From contig DQIQ01000008.1 in assembly GCA_003942085.1 (NCBI GenBank), forward strand, positions 1 through 51,390: a stretch of DNA of 51,390 nt, written 5' to 3'. A program made the translations under genes and the position numbers. The notes beneath the pieces were generated by a model. The model was not told the DNA's origin. It ran no database searches and saw nothing but the letters and a program-made list of their open reading frames with translations. Of this stretch, positions 45,001-51,390 are shown piece by piece (position 1 is the stretch's first letter; the number at the start of each line of letters is the position of its first letter). The DNA comes from Thermoplasmata archaeon. Its GTDB lineage: Archaea > Thermoplasmatota > E2 > DHVEG-1.

Positions 45001-45078
45001 TATCTTGTTGCCTCCATCATCGTCTGTGCACTGATTGTGATTCTCGCTAGTTATGGGATGCGGAGAAAAAAACAATGA
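42058..45078 (+). CDS. Cell-surface CARDB/Ig-domain protein with C-terminal membrane anchor
   Basis: A 1006-residue exported protein. A signal segment (about 20-42) precedes CARDB-type domains rich in NVTATPDPAIEGDTVNI and VTVKNIG-like blocks (about 48-155, 158-270, 485-585 and 590-715). A region with WWNTSWHYRR (about 262) follows the second, and Ig-like repeats span about 720-920. An acidic DTDGDGMPDNWEERYG and DADDDG calcium-binding stretch (about 918-960) leads to a C-terminal membrane helix (about 978-1000) and RRKKQ tail. It is likely an adhesin or wall protein. The GGAGG at 42076-42080 lies inside the frame, so the start at 42058 is provisional. The next gene overlaps its stop (ATGA). 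Confidence 0.85.
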   Translation: MVNVKRSEEWLINRNIRKFYILSIIFILVSSVFPPIGIAEPLPNSHLTIVNVTATPDPAIEGDTVNICVTIQNIGSQNISADQQIIITVTIDNEPSVATSLIDTLGLLKNQQRTENLTWTAALGLTQRRLLHVTVTYLGIAEAIFEGEIRINERKTDLLFVSTPSMSGIATLGKPVTITALVKNIGKNTTQEINVSVSIDQSLVKWYIKSSGLIKGESFGVSFTWTPLTFGVHTINLSIDPKKTIIEEKKSNNYYDTTTSIIPWWNTSWHYRRIYNVTGVGNLSLSVNFTALLGSLNVVNKTFDNAGIAIIRYYTNGTLIVVNKTWFNESSAFNNRTNALGNLTWMIPGPSLYGVYFDVLENRGTRSPMTETNNLTQSGSVQASLVATQGWSPEFTHPFETYYRVNKTLLIQLSTAALAKNVTAHFFWNGHAEFNISLYTLNNLNWSNTTKKLSKIGNWTVNAIGYDDAGYQTVPLIAGFYIGQPDLVVSVLTTPDVCYVGYNTTITAHVRAFNTTVEHVNVSLLVDNAIKSTQRNLTIQKDENMTLQFLWQPATKGKHNVSVRINYIDSNPGNNKKWKWVNVEGIPDLDILNISVAPTMVNEGEPVMISTRITNRGDGNATNYTVVLYAEQNGVDNTSMRMGYNDEKNSTTISIKKNEIKYVNLTWEKTKYGKNSFHGEWAVGIKIFTTTQTPDKNTTNNYEALLHALRVIPGERNPPVLSNLEYPLTKEQGNPLYIRVKATDASGIATVVIFIKTPNQTFVNTTMTAIEDDRYEYPFNAVQLGRHNFSIKATDLSPNKNQSTITGSFEVTGDKTQPTISYCGVNPFVQLQYRQLEIRCITTDFSGIKSVEVTIRFPDDFSEIHAMSNASFDTKYVYTQAYEDVGKYVFSITVEDNRGNQKTTDEKTFWVTDNLNDTDGDGMPDNWEERYGFNPYDPNDASLDADDDGITNFMEYRQGSNPLKKLSPSSEFFERLKDNVAYLVASIIVCALIVILASYGMRRKKQ

Positions 45079-45608
45079 AGATATTCTCACGAAGATCCTT
45101 ACCATTCATTAGCATCATTCTCCTTGCATTCCTGGTCTTTGTTTTCTCAATTTGGGATATTATCAATAATGAACAATGGTTGGAACGCGTTATCGCGCTC
45201 TACGGGATCCTGATCATCCTTACCTTGTTGTTCCTTGTTTCCAAGGAGAAGAGAAAATCGTTTGTGAAAACAAATGTTGATGAGTTTGAAAAATCACTCA
45301 AAGGGAAACTGTATCATTTCAAATGCCCCTTTTGCGGTGGAATTTTTGCTATAAAAAAATCAAAACATAACAACAAAAAACCTTTCACCTTGACCTGTCC
45401 TGATTGTGGCACTACAGGGACCGTCCCCTCAAAACCATTTCAGATACTTGGAGAAATCCCTGAGATGAAATCGGTTCATAAAAATTTCAAATGTGAGCAC
45501 TGCGGAGAGTGGATTATGGTCTGGGCTGAAGGAACGGACATCATCTCAGATATTCATGTGCATTCCTGTCCTTATTGCGGGACAAAACGAGATATGAGTC
45601 TTGTTTAG
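45075..45608 (+). CDS. Membrane protein with two zinc-ribbon modules
   Basis: A 177-residue protein: two N-terminal membrane helices (about 10-28 and 38-57), then a cytoplasmic part with CPFCGGIF and CPDCGT forming one ribbon (about 92-120) and CEHCGEW and CPYCGTK forming the other (about 139-172). It starts inside the stop of the CARDB surface protein, so the two are co-translated and may work together, for instance in assembly or sensing. No enzyme motif is seen. Its stop overlaps that of the convergent arcS gene. Confidence 0.7.
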   Translation: MKIFSRRSLPFISIILLAFLVFVFSIWDIINNEQWLERVIALYGILIILTLLFLVSKEKRKSFVKTNVDEFEKSLKGKLYHFKCPFCGGIFAIKKSKHNNKKPFTLTCPDCGTTGTVPSKPFQILGEIPEMKSVHKNFKCEHCGEWIMVWAEGTDIISDIHVHSCPYCGTKRDMSLV

Positions 45609-47443
45609 ATATGATGCCGTATTTTCACTGCTTCTCCATGGGTTGATTCAATCATCTCTATGCCATTCATGAGTGCTACACCCACGCCGCAGAGTTGACT
45701 CTTTTTTCGGACCAGCACCTCATCACCGATCCGAATTGATTCATCCGCATTCTTTATTCCCGGCGCAAACACGGATCCTTTCACCGTGAAATCATCAGAA
45801 ATCTCCACCCAGTATTGCTCGGTTTCCATCAGCCGTTCAGCTCCAGGGAGTGTCAATGAAATAAGTCCCCGCTCCTCAGTGATCATCCCGAGTTGAATGT
45901 TCTTGTGCATGATTTTCTGATACGGATATTTTCCTCTGATGACGCAGTCTTTCATTAGTGCCTCTGCAACTGATTTCCCAAATTGATAACGCGCAAGTGA
46001 GCAGATGTTTTCATAGGTCCGTCTTGAAGCCTCAACGCGGGGATATTGTTGCGTTGTTTGTTGTAACACACTGGATAATGCAGCAAGTGATTCATCTGAA
46101 GTTGGTGAATCCCTACAGGTTATATGAGGGTTTTTCAGAAGATCATCTACAAATGCTTGTATTGAGGGAGGGATATGCATAATTGTCGCATCATACGTGT
46201 TGTTCTGCAGGTATTGCTGGAGTAGTACTCGCATCATTTTCTTTTCATCTTCATCCCAATGACCGGTCACTGCGATATCATACGCAGATGCAGGGTAGGT
46301 CAGCTCAAGTTCCCGGGGCACCAGTCCTAAAGGGGAGGTGAGTATTAGCTCGTGGATGACCCATTGGTTTTCTGCCGATTGAATTGCCTCTCTGAAGAGT
46401 TTGTGGGATTTTGAAAACGAGTACGGTTTTTTTGCTGAACAGGGGAGCAGAAGCAGAATATGCGTACTTGGAGGTTTTTCGTATCTGTGGATAACGCGAT
46501 GTTGGAACCGTTGGATCTCTGGCCGTGCCAGTGCATCTTTAGTGGTTGCGATCAACGGTTGTTTTCGAATAATTGGTGTTCGTTCCTCTAAAAACTGATT
46601 ATGATTGAGATCAAGGACTCTTAACAATGCGGCAAGGTGTGGATTGGTTCTTACCCGTATCTCCACAAGTTCCCGTAACGAACCAGCATTAATTGCGTTC
46701 CTCACCAGTTTCAGTTCATAAAAAAGCATATAATAATTATGCTCCAGGATGTCTTCATATCTCATCATGGAGGCATCTTTAGTGTTTATACAGGAGGGGC
46801 AGCCGCAGGGAAGTTCCGGGAGTTGATTTTTTCTGAAAAAACCTGTTGGAACGACCAAGGTATCGTTTCTAGCTGCCATGCATGCGGAAAAAGAATCAAA
46901 AAAGTCAATACCTAGATACGTAAGAAATGCAAGAGATGTCGGGTCGCCGACACAAGGCAGATAGAGCAGTTTTTGGTACCCGATTTTCTGTCGTAAATCC
47001 GTTATGAAATCAACGAAATATGATTGTTGAGAAAACAGCTGAGTCGCGTTTGAAACGATAAAAAGGTCTGCATCGTTGCAGTTCACCAGTTCTGATGTCA
47101 GTTCTTTTTTTGCAGGGATGACACAACACTCGTTATTTTTATTCTGAGGACCAGCGCTGAGATGTAAACCCTTGGAAACGTCCTTTGGATAGATCAGGTA
47201 ATTCTCCAAAGACACGTTTTTCTGTGTCTTTTTTTTTACTGCTGAAAAGATGCTTTCTGCGATTCGCACCGTAGGTTTTTTGGTTTTCACATCTTCGTAT
47301 GTAAGCAGGATGTCGGAAAAGTCAGGTGCTCTGCATCGAGACGTTTGAAGAAAAAGTATGTTTGGAGTCACAATAGTCTGTTTATTGATTGTAAGCTGTC
47401 CGATTCGGGCAGGTCCGTCTCTAGTATTCACGCGAAAATCCAT
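45605..47443 (-). CDS. arcS: Archaeosine synthase, ArcS (TgtA2)
   Basis: A 612-residue enzyme that turns preQ0 at position 15 of tRNA into archaeosine, after TGT has inserted preQ0. The N-terminal TGT-like barrel lacks full TGT catalysis but keeps the CGCPSC and CIN zinc-type cysteines (about 213-219). The ArcS signature LLLPCSAKKPYSFSKSH (about 332-348) is present. A PUA domain closes the protein (about 530-605). The length matches archaeal ArcS. Confidence 0.88.
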   Translation of the reverse strand: MDFRVNTRDGPARIGQLTINKQTIVTPNILFLQTSRCRAPDFSDILLTYEDVKTKKPTVRIAESIFSAVKKKTQKNVSLENYLIYPKDVSKGLHLSAGPQNKNNECCVIPAKKELTSELVNCNDADLFIVSNATQLFSQQSYFVDFITDLRQKIGYQKLLYLPCVGDPTSLAFLTYLGIDFFDSFSACMAARNDTLVVPTGFFRKNQLPELPCGCPSCINTKDASMMRYEDILEHNYYMLFYELKLVRNAINAGSLRELVEIRVRTNPHLAALLRVLDLNHNQFLEERTPIIRKQPLIATTKDALARPEIQRFQHRVIHRYEKPPSTHILLLLPCSAKKPYSFSKSHKLFREAIQSAENQWVIHELILTSPLGLVPRELELTYPASAYDIAVTGHWDEDEKKMMRVLLQQYLQNNTYDATIMHIPPSIQAFVDDLLKNPHITCRDSPTSDESLAALSSVLQQTTQQYPRVEASRRTYENICSLARYQFGKSVAEALMKDCVIRGKYPYQKIMHKNIQLGMITEERGLISLTLPGAERLMETEQYWVEISDDFTVKGSVFAPGIKNADESIRIGDEVLVRKKSQLCGVGVALMNGIEMIESTHGEAVKIRHHI

Positions 47444-47488
47444 CGGCTACTGATAATATGTCCTCTTTAAGAACATTTAGATATCATA

Positions 47489-49039
47489 TTAGTGCCGGAA
47501 GTATCGCTGACCGGTAAACACCATAGCAATCCCATGTTCGTTTGCTGCTTGAATCACTTCCTTATCACGAATTGAGCCGCCAGGCTGAATAATGGCTTTA
47601 ACTCCTGCGTTTACTGCGACATCAACAGCATCCCTGAAGGGGAAGAACGCATCGCTAGCCATGATAGATCCTTTGATCTGGTCCTTGCCCTTGTGAGTCG
47701 CAATCCATGCTGCATCAACACGGGAGGTTTGACCACCACCAATACCTACGGTCCGTGTGTTTTTGACGAACACAACGGAGTTAGATTTTATATGTTTGAC
47801 GCATTTCACTGCAAAATCCATGGAACAAAGGTCCTCTTTTGTCGGCTTGGTCTTCGACACAATCTTCCATGTGCTTTTATCAGCAAACCAGACATCTCTT
47901 TCCTGTATAAGGTATCCCCCGACGACGCTTCTGATATCCAGGCCTTTTCTCTTCATTTGCTTTTCAAGTCCACTCAGTTCAAGTAAACGAAGGTTTTTCT
48001 TCTCGCTAAAAATCTCTTGAACGTCTTTTCCAAAGCGTGGCGCCACAATCACCTCAAGGTAATACTTGGTGAGCTCCTGTGCGACGTCTTTTTGTAGCTC
48101 TCTGTTAAAGGCGACGATACCACCGTAAGGAGAATAAATATCGGTTGCGTACGCATCATTCCAAGCATGCAGCAAGCTTTGTGCCGTCGCAATACCACAG
48201 GGGGTCGCATGTTTGATAATTACACAGGATGCTTCTTTGAATTCCTTTATGCATTCAACGGCGCAGTTCGCATCAAGGATGTTGTTGAACGAAAGTTCCT
48301 TTCCTTGCAGTTGTTTTGAATTCGAGATACAGGGTTCTTCAGAAGAGGGAAGTGCTGTATAAAACGCGCCTTTCTGATGCGGGTTTTCTCCATATCGCAT
48401 CTCCTGGATTTTCCGCATGGTGATCGTGAAATCATCTGGTAAAAGCTCATCGATCCATCGATTTCTCAGGTAGTGCGCAATGATCGTATCGTATTGTGCC
48501 GTATGAGCATACGCTTGAATCGCTAACAGTTCACGATACTTTTGCGATATCCCTTTTTTTGATTTGAGAGCAGCGAGTATCTCCGGGTATTGCTTTGGGT
48601 CTGTGGCGACGACAACGTCTTTATAATTCTTTGCCGCTGCTCTGATTAGTGTTGGTCCACCGATATCAATGTTTTCGATGACTTCTTCGATACTGACCAT
48701 GGATTTTTGTATGGTTTGCTCAAAGGGATAGAGGTTACAGATTACAAAATCAATCAGGTTGATGTTATGGTCTTTGATGGTTTTTTGGTGTTTTTTGTTG
48801 TCTCGGCAAGCAAGAATTCCTGCATGGATAATCGGATGAAGGGTTTTTACCCTGCCGTCGAGCATTTCAGGAAACCCAGTAACATCTGATACCTCGGTGT
48901 AAGGGATTCCTGCTTTTTGTAAAAAGGAAGCGGTGCCACCTGTAGTAAGAATGTGTAACCCCATGTTTGATAGTTCTTTTGAAAAATCAATGATGCCTTC
49001 TTTATCGTAGACACTTATCAGTGCGTATCGATGTTCCAT
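47489..49039 (-). CDS. purH: Bifunctional AICAR formyltransferase / IMP cyclohydrolase PurH
   Basis: A 516-residue bacterial-type PurH that performs the last two steps of IMP synthesis. The N-terminal cyclohydrolase domain (about 1-200) has YDKEGIIDFSKEL, TTGGTA and GRVKTLHPIIHAGIL. The C-terminal formyltransferase domain (about 205-516) has VIIKHATPCGIA (catalytic Lys-His), YGGIVAFNREL and DAFFPFRDAVD. It uses 10-formyl-tetrahydrofolate, whereas many archaea use the formate-dependent PurP. With MtrH nearby, this raises the question of which pterin this organism uses. Confidence 0.95.
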   Translation of the reverse strand: MEHRYALISVYDKEGIIDFSKELSNMGLHILTTGGTASFLQKAGIPYTEVSDVTGFPEMLDGRVKTLHPIIHAGILACRDNKKHQKTIKDHNINLIDFVICNLYPFEQTIQKSMVSIEEVIENIDIGGPTLIRAAAKNYKDVVVATDPKQYPEILAALKSKKGISQKYRELLAIQAYAHTAQYDTIIAHYLRNRWIDELLPDDFTITMRKIQEMRYGENPHQKGAFYTALPSSEEPCISNSKQLQGKELSFNNILDANCAVECIKEFKEASCVIIKHATPCGIATAQSLLHAWNDAYATDIYSPYGGIVAFNRELQKDVAQELTKYYLEVIVAPRFGKDVQEIFSEKKNLRLLELSGLEKQMKRKGLDIRSVVGGYLIQERDVWFADKSTWKIVSKTKPTKEDLCSMDFAVKCVKHIKSNSVVFVKNTRTVGIGGGQTSRVDAAWIATHKGKDQIKGSIMASDAFFPFRDAVDVAVNAGVKAIIQPGGSIRDKEVIQAANEHGIAMVFTGQRYFRH

Positions 49040-49293
49040 TACTCTTACCCAGTAAGGATAGGAGCGAAGCTCATAAACATTTGGGTGTCCTCCAGTAGTT
49101 CCGAAAGTAGGATATGGAGAACGTTTGGATGGACAAAAATAGCTCTACAGGGTTGATTTTCAATCAATTCAAACGGTAAAATGATGGTTTTACAGAGTAA
49201 AAACCCGATTCAAAACAAAAAAATACAAGATAAAAAATTATTCGCTACTAAGCACAATTGCAAAAATCAAATCCTGAAAGACAATAATTCATT
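49040..49293. other. Intergenic region between purH and the transposase
   Basis: Contains the purH promoter area and, probably, one end of the following insertion sequence, but I could not identify terminal repeats. A small palindrome, TTGATTTTCAATCAA (near 49152), is visible. No gene is supported. Confidence 0.35.
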
Positions 49294-50865
49294 CTATCCT
49301 CCTCCAGGATCAATCGTATACAATACAGTTCCAAAATATTTTGATGTAACTAGATGATTTTCTTTTACGACTCCAAATAAAGCAAGCCAAACAAGAATAT
49401 CTGCAAGAATCCAAAGATTATAGAGTAACACTGAAAACATGAAATAAAACAATCTGATAAAATAGTTTTTTGAGGTTGTCTTCGGAAGATAGGAATGCTT
49501 CTTTACCCGATAGCTTGTTTCGATTCCCCAACGTTTCCCGTAAAGAAGAAATAACCGTTCAGCTAAGCTAACATCGTTCTCCTCAAACTTTTCGTTTGTG
49601 GCAAACGCTCGTTTCACCATCGTTCCATTGTTATCTTCCTCTTCAACAATCACCAAATTGAATGTGACATCTTTCATCTCAAAATCCGTGATGATACTTG
49701 GTGCAGAAGTAATCTCAAGCATATTTTTTACTGTGGAAATCTTTGTTGCTGGCATTAAATATTTCAGATGTAGACTGTTGAATACTTTGATTGAATAGGA
49801 ATCACAAAATCCACGATCAACATACACCCTTCGTATCTTGAGCCGCTCTAAAGCATAACTCAATAGCCTTCTGAGAACATCTTCTTTGGTGTCAAACGGA
49901 CCCACTGGTAACGCAAGCAATGTAAATCGTTTTCCTGATTCTACGATGTTTATAGTGGCGAACTTGTAGCATTTTGATGTACCGCGTTCTGGTTCTTTCC
50001 CGACAACCATTGGGGCGCCACGATCACCGTAGAAGTACCATTCCGTAAAATCAATGGCGACATCGTAGTGTTTTCTGATATCAAACAGATTGATTTTTCT
50101 GGTCGTCTCCCATACAATCTCAAACAATGTGGTGAACATTCGATGGAGGTCTTTGGTATCTGTGTAACTCTTTAGATGATACAATAATGTGTCAGCATCT
50201 GGATTGTCCTGTCCTCGAAGCTCTTTGTAGGTTTTCGATCCATTTTCTGCGAAATCTTTAGTCATCCCCATATGGATTAAAAGGTTGATGAACTGAGTTT
50301 TCTTGTAGAGTGTATTGTTTTTCAGATTCAAATTGATAAATGGTGCAAACCGTTTCTTGAACAATCTGCAGATCTCTTTGGTTTTATCGTTTTTCTGGTA
50401 AAATTGATTTCGTTCTTTAGTTTCCTTTTCCACTTTCTCAGATATCAATGTTTTGACATCAAGGAGTATGCCAAATTTTTCTGATATTTCTTCAATTTTG
50501 TTTACTATAAAATCTATGATTTCATTGATTTGTTCATCGAGGATATGGTTCACAAAATAACCTATCTGTGTTCGATCAGGGGTTTCGGTGAAACCAAGTT
50601 TGAACTTCTCAGAAGGATTTCTTCTCAGATATTTTGTGAGCTTTGTATGAAACTTTATTCCCTTTAATTTCTGGAACAAAACAAGTTTGAAGAGTGATTC
50701 ATAAGGGAATTTGATTTTTCGGTATTTACTTGTTTGAAAAAGTGTTACATCGAATGCCTTCAGGAAATCTGCTATTTTGATATTTTTTTGTTCTTTGAAC
50801 TTCTCGAAGTTTTTATAAATCTCCTGTTCCATGGTTTCCTTGGAGATATGTTTCCTTACTGGCAT
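49294..50865 (-). CDS. DDE transposase (IS4/ISH3-like)
   Basis: A 523-residue transposase. A lysine-rich helical N-terminal domain (about 1-235) precedes the DDE core: Asp in AIDFTEWYFYGD (about 274), Asp in RRVYVDRGFCDSYS (about 348) and Glu in YGKRWGIETSYRVKKHSY, the YREK motif of IS4-like enzymes (about 448). A hydrophobic stretch ends it. ATG 50865 (MPVRKHISKE) is chosen; the frame remains open upstream through the inverted-repeat region, which looks regulatory. It appears intact. Terminal repeats were not found. Confidence 0.8.
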   Translation of the reverse strand: MPVRKHISKETMEQEIYKNFEKFKEQKNIKIADFLKAFDVTLFQTSKYRKIKFPYESLFKLVLFQKLKGIKFHTKLTKYLRRNPSEKFKLGFTETPDRTQIGYFVNHILDEQINEIIDFIVNKIEEISEKFGILLDVKTLISEKVEKETKERNQFYQKNDKTKEICRLFKKRFAPFINLNLKNNTLYKKTQFINLLIHMGMTKDFAENGSKTYKELRGQDNPDADTLLYHLKSYTDTKDLHRMFTTLFEIVWETTRKINLFDIRKHYDVAIDFTEWYFYGDRGAPMVVGKEPERGTSKCYKFATINIVESGKRFTLLALPVGPFDTKEDVLRRLLSYALERLKIRRVYVDRGFCDSYSIKVFNSLHLKYLMPATKISTVKNMLEITSAPSIITDFEMKDVTFNLVIVEEEDNNGTMVKRAFATNEKFEENDVSLAERLFLLYGKRWGIETSYRVKKHSYLPKTTSKNYFIRLFYFMFSVLLYNLWILADILVWLALFGVVKENHLVTSKYFGTVLYTIDPGGG

Positions 50866-50907
50866 CCATGATTTCCTGCCAAAGGGGTGCTCGTAACTTC
50901 CCCTGGC

Positions 50908-50938
50908 TATTACTATTGATAATATACCAATAGTAATA
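50908..50938. promoter_or_regulatory. Perfect 11-bp inverted repeat in divergent promoter
   Basis: TATTACTATTG (50908-50918) and CAATAGTAATA (50928-50938) are perfect inverted copies 9 bases apart, between the transposase and the small zinc-ribbon gene. AGTAATATA recurs directly at 50977-50985. It could be an operator or part of the IS end. Confidence 0.55.
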
Positions 50939-50995
50939 TACTTTAAATATCTTATGAGCAATAGTTATATACTAGTAGTAATATAGTTCTGTTCA

Positions 50996-51133
50996 ATGGC
51001 AAAAGTCATGCTAGAAGGGTATAAATGCGAGCGATGTGGACATACGTGGATAGCACGAAACAAAGAAGTATATCCTAACGTTTGCCCAAAATGTAAAAGT
51101 CCTTATTGGGATAAACCACGGAAAAAAAATTAG
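50996..51133 (+). CDS. Small zinc-ribbon protein
   Basis: A 45-residue protein: MAKVMLEGYKCERCGHTW, then KEVYPNVCPKCKSPYWDKP. Two CXXC pairs (residues 11/14 and 30/33) form a classical zinc ribbon. Similar archaeal mini-proteins often lie beside PIN-domain toxins or transposases, where they may act as antitoxins or regulators; no toxin gene is seen here. It is divergent from the transposase across a large inverted repeat that it might bind. Well-formed cysteines and a clean ORF support it. Confidence 0.75.
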   Translation: MAKVMLEGYKCERCGHTWIARNKEVYPNVCPKCKSPYWDKPRKKN

Positions 51134-51298
51134 AGATATTTTCATCTAAAATTTTCGTTGCATAAAGGCAATGACTTATTGATAGCTTAGTTTGATGAGA
51201 TAAAGCATAAAATATTTTTACAAACATGACCTGTTTTTTTTTTCGGGAAACGCTGATATGATCTAGTGGTTATGATGGTGTCCTTATCGCCAAGTTTT

Positions 51299-51346
51299 TC
51301 GACGAGAAAATCGACGAATATTTCGACGAAAAATTCAACGATATTT
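51299..51346 (+). repeat. Four tandem 12-bp repeats
   Basis: TCGACGAGAAAA, TCGACGAATATT, TCGACGAAAAAT and TCAACGATATTT follow one another with no spacer. The 12-base period preserves the frame of a 36-codon ORF (51272-51382) reading as repeated Ser-Thr-x-x, but nothing else supports that ORF. The rest of 51134-51390 is AT-rich with no gene seen. Confidence 0.6.
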
Positions 51347-51390
51347 TTCCACGGACTCTTTCTCTTTTCTTTTTCAGATTAGATGGCTAA

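Noticed and set aside
50866-50961. N-terminal extension of the second transposase
   Set aside because: It translates the inverted-repeat promoter region; the ATG at 50865 gives a normal N-terminus.

Overview
The window looks like an archaeal chromosome segment. It encodes a TATA-binding protein, the chromatin protein Alba, archaeosine synthase, an RPA-type ssDNA-binding protein and an MtrA/MtrH pair. Genes are preceded by AT-rich TATA boxes, often with very short leaders. The many secreted PKD, CARDB, LamG and propeller proteins and the archaeal XRE regulator fit a euryarchaeote-like lineage, possibly Thermoplasmatota. That placement is inference: there is no rRNA gene. No MCR or membrane-bound Mtr complex is seen, so methanogenesis is not indicated here.

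Layout. (1) 1-3200: an IS1634-type insertion sequence sits against a secreted metallophosphatase gene and has removed its 5' end. (2) 3200-15800: an accessory block bounded by tRNA 3'-end-like sequences. It holds two M28-type peptidase homologues (one a 2220-residue mosaic), small overlapping membrane-protein genes, a PQQ-propeller/PKD protein and a very AT-rich methyltransferase. It ends in a duplicated intergenic unit carrying two tRNA-like 3' ends per copy. (3) 15.8-17.5 kb: Alba and TBP converge, followed by a winged-helix regulator. (4) 17.6-25.8 kb: a secreted propeller, an MBL-fold hydrolase, HtrA with a DUF362 ferredoxin protein, a flavoprotein disulfide reductase, and a C39-like peptidase next to a B12-type radical SAM enzyme.

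(5) 25.8-33.7 kb: a thioredoxin-fold surface protein, a cysteine-containing XRE regulator, an Ig-fold membrane protein, a MacB/FtsX permease, its ATPase and a DUF2318 lipoprotein, then a CDF metal transporter and a sensor kinase. The palindrome TTAACRATYGTTAA occurs at four core promoters (htrA, the thioredoxin-fold gene, the regulator/Ig intergenic region and the permease). This suggests one regulon, probably run by the local XRE protein, for envelope metal and thiol chemistry.

(6) 33.9-37.4 kb: a HemK-like methyltransferase, then a tightly packed or overlapping run of soluble MtrA, MtrH, core MetE and a DUF4346-like protein. I read this as a self-contained corrinoid route from methyl-tetrahydropterin to methionine, and it is the most interesting system in the window. 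(7) 37.5-49 kb: an RPA-like protein, a CocE-type lipoprotein hydrolase, a LEA14-like protein, a CARDB surface protein with a coupled zinc-ribbon membrane protein, ArcS and PurH. (8) 49.2 kb to the end: a DDE transposase, a 45-residue zinc-ribbon gene divergent from it across a large inverted repeat, and a 12-bp tandem repeat.
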